In this document: piece after piece, positions 31,709-32,344 of the stretch
Position numbering within the stretch: position 1 is the first letter of the stretch
How the letters are laid out: each line of letters begins with the position of its first letter
Source of the DNA: Lachnospiraceae bacterium
Lineage (GTDB): Bacteria > Bacillota > Clostridia > Lachnospirales > Lachnospiraceae
Length of the DNA: 32,344 nucleotides
Direction: 5' to 3'
NCBI GenBank assembly: GCA_017399445.1
Contig: JAFQCM010000038.1
Span: forward strand, 1 to 32,344
The notes under the pieces: generated by a model
What the model was told of the DNA's origin: nothing
Database searches by the model: none
What the model saw: only the letters and a program-made list of their open reading frames with translations
Translations under genes and position numbers: made by a program

Positions 31709-32344
31709 CTATGCCTCCATGTCTTTTATGATGCTTTTTTGTAATGAAAGCAGCGCATTATATTTAGGCGCTGTTCCTCCTAAGAAATTACTCTGATATA
31801 CTTCACTTTTCTTCATGTCATTACGATTAAGAAGCGTATTTAAGTTATCTACAGTCAATCCTTCGTTACTTCTGGTAATAAATACTGCATCATTTCTTTC
31901 AAGCTCATCTAGAAGCTCTGGGTAGTGCGTTGAAAAAACAAGAACTGCCCCCTTTGGATTGGTCCTCTTATTTAGGAATAATCTCAATAATGATGTAACT
32001 AATTCATGGTTGAAGTGATTCTCTACTTCATCAACAATCATGTAGCCCCCATTTTTTAAGACTCTCGTAGCATCAATAAATACTCTTACACCTTTAACCG
32101 TTCCGGATGAAAGATACACATTCAGCTCTGCCGGATTGAAAAGCACAAGTTCTTTTTGATTGTAAAATTTTAATTTTGTAACAACTTTATCATTTATATT
32201 TTCTATGGATATATATTGTATTGTTGGATCAAGCAAAGAAATAATTTCTGTTGGAATCGAACCATCCTCTGGTAAAAACAAATTAAAATTAGTAAGCATT
32301 GCCAAATCTACAAACATACCCTTGTCCTGAATCTGCTTATTTAC
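31709..32344 (-). CDS. AAA/ABC-type (SMC-like, AAA_15/21) ATPase, C-terminal part, runs off right edge
   Basis: The frame is open from the window edge to the stop at 31709, about 211 residues. An internal Met at 32317 is not necessarily the start, since the frame continues through KQIQDKG beyond it. An ABC-like signature, NVYLSSGTVKGVRVF, is followed by Walker B GGYMIVDEVENHFNHELV and the switch His in AVLVFSTHYPELLDELE. This order fits the C-terminal half of OLD/RloA/AriA-type ATPases, which bind ATP as dimers and often gate an attached or partner effector. The Walker A lies outside the window. The gene is coupled to the 178-residue gene downstream. A general ATPase not involved in defence cannot be excluded. 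Confidence 0.8.
   Translation of the reverse strand, partial: VNKQIQDKGMFVDLAMLTNFNLFLPEDGSIPTEIISLLDPTIQYISIENINDKVVTKLKFYNQKELVLFNPAELNVYLSSGTVKGVRVFIDATRVLKNGGYMIVDEVENHFNHELVTSLLRLFLNKRTNPKGAVLVFSTHYPELLDELERNDAVFITRSNEGLTVDNLNTLLNRNDMKKSEVYQSNFLGGTAPKYNALLSLQKSIIKDMEA

Overview
The window looks like a chromosomal segment from a low-GC, Gram-positive gut clostridium, most probably of the Lachnospiraceae type. The reasons are AT-rich DNA with strong GGAGG ribosome-binding sites, sigma-A promoters with 17-bp spacers, very large secreted proteins built from beta-helix, Ig-like, FN3 and BspA-like modules, and the families present (VUT/preQ1, ArsA pairs, 4HB-type hybrid kinases, CPBP proteases). 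The genus call is inference; there is no rRNA or tRNA in the window.

Layout. 1-350 is the N-terminus of a calcium-type P-type ATPase that runs off the left edge. 529-3078 holds a TetR regulator and a MarR-citrate synthase operon (start and stop overlap by 4 nt). 3152-6649 is a secreted 1114-residue protein with Pro/Ser/Thr repeats and a BspA-type tail, read leftward from its own promoter and ended by a terminator. 6767-11907, read rightward, is a five-gene block: OmpR-type response regulator, short histidine kinase, ABC ATPase, ABC permease and a membrane-anchored S41 protease. Its gene content resembles peptide-antibiotic (lantibiotic) sensing and resistance loci. 12053-17080 is a second giant secreted protein.

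17279-18899 is an operon controlled by a preQ1-I riboswitch whose terminator and antiterminator can both be read from the sequence. It encodes a VUT/YhhQ-type queuosine-precursor transporter and, translationally coupled to it, a short-chain dehydrogenase. 18913-19739 has an exonuclease fragment and a YaiI/YqxD protein. 19912-23193 is a MarR-headed operon with two ArsA/Get3-like ATPases and a small protein between them. 23306-27545 encodes a substrate-binding lipoprotein next to a hybrid histidine kinase, with no permease, behind a damaged small gene.

The right third is more plastic. It has a truncated IS3 OrfA, a TetR-CPBP protease-membrane protein operon, a truncated IS110-family transposase that still carries its upstream non-coding (candidate bridge RNA) region, and at the edge an SMC/ABC-like ATPase followed directly by a small protein with a possible TOPRIM-like motif, a candidate defence pair. 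The strongest candidates for new biology are the TCS/ABC/S41 cassette, the tandem ArsA operon, the dehydrogenase under preQ1 control, and the ATPase pair at the right edge.
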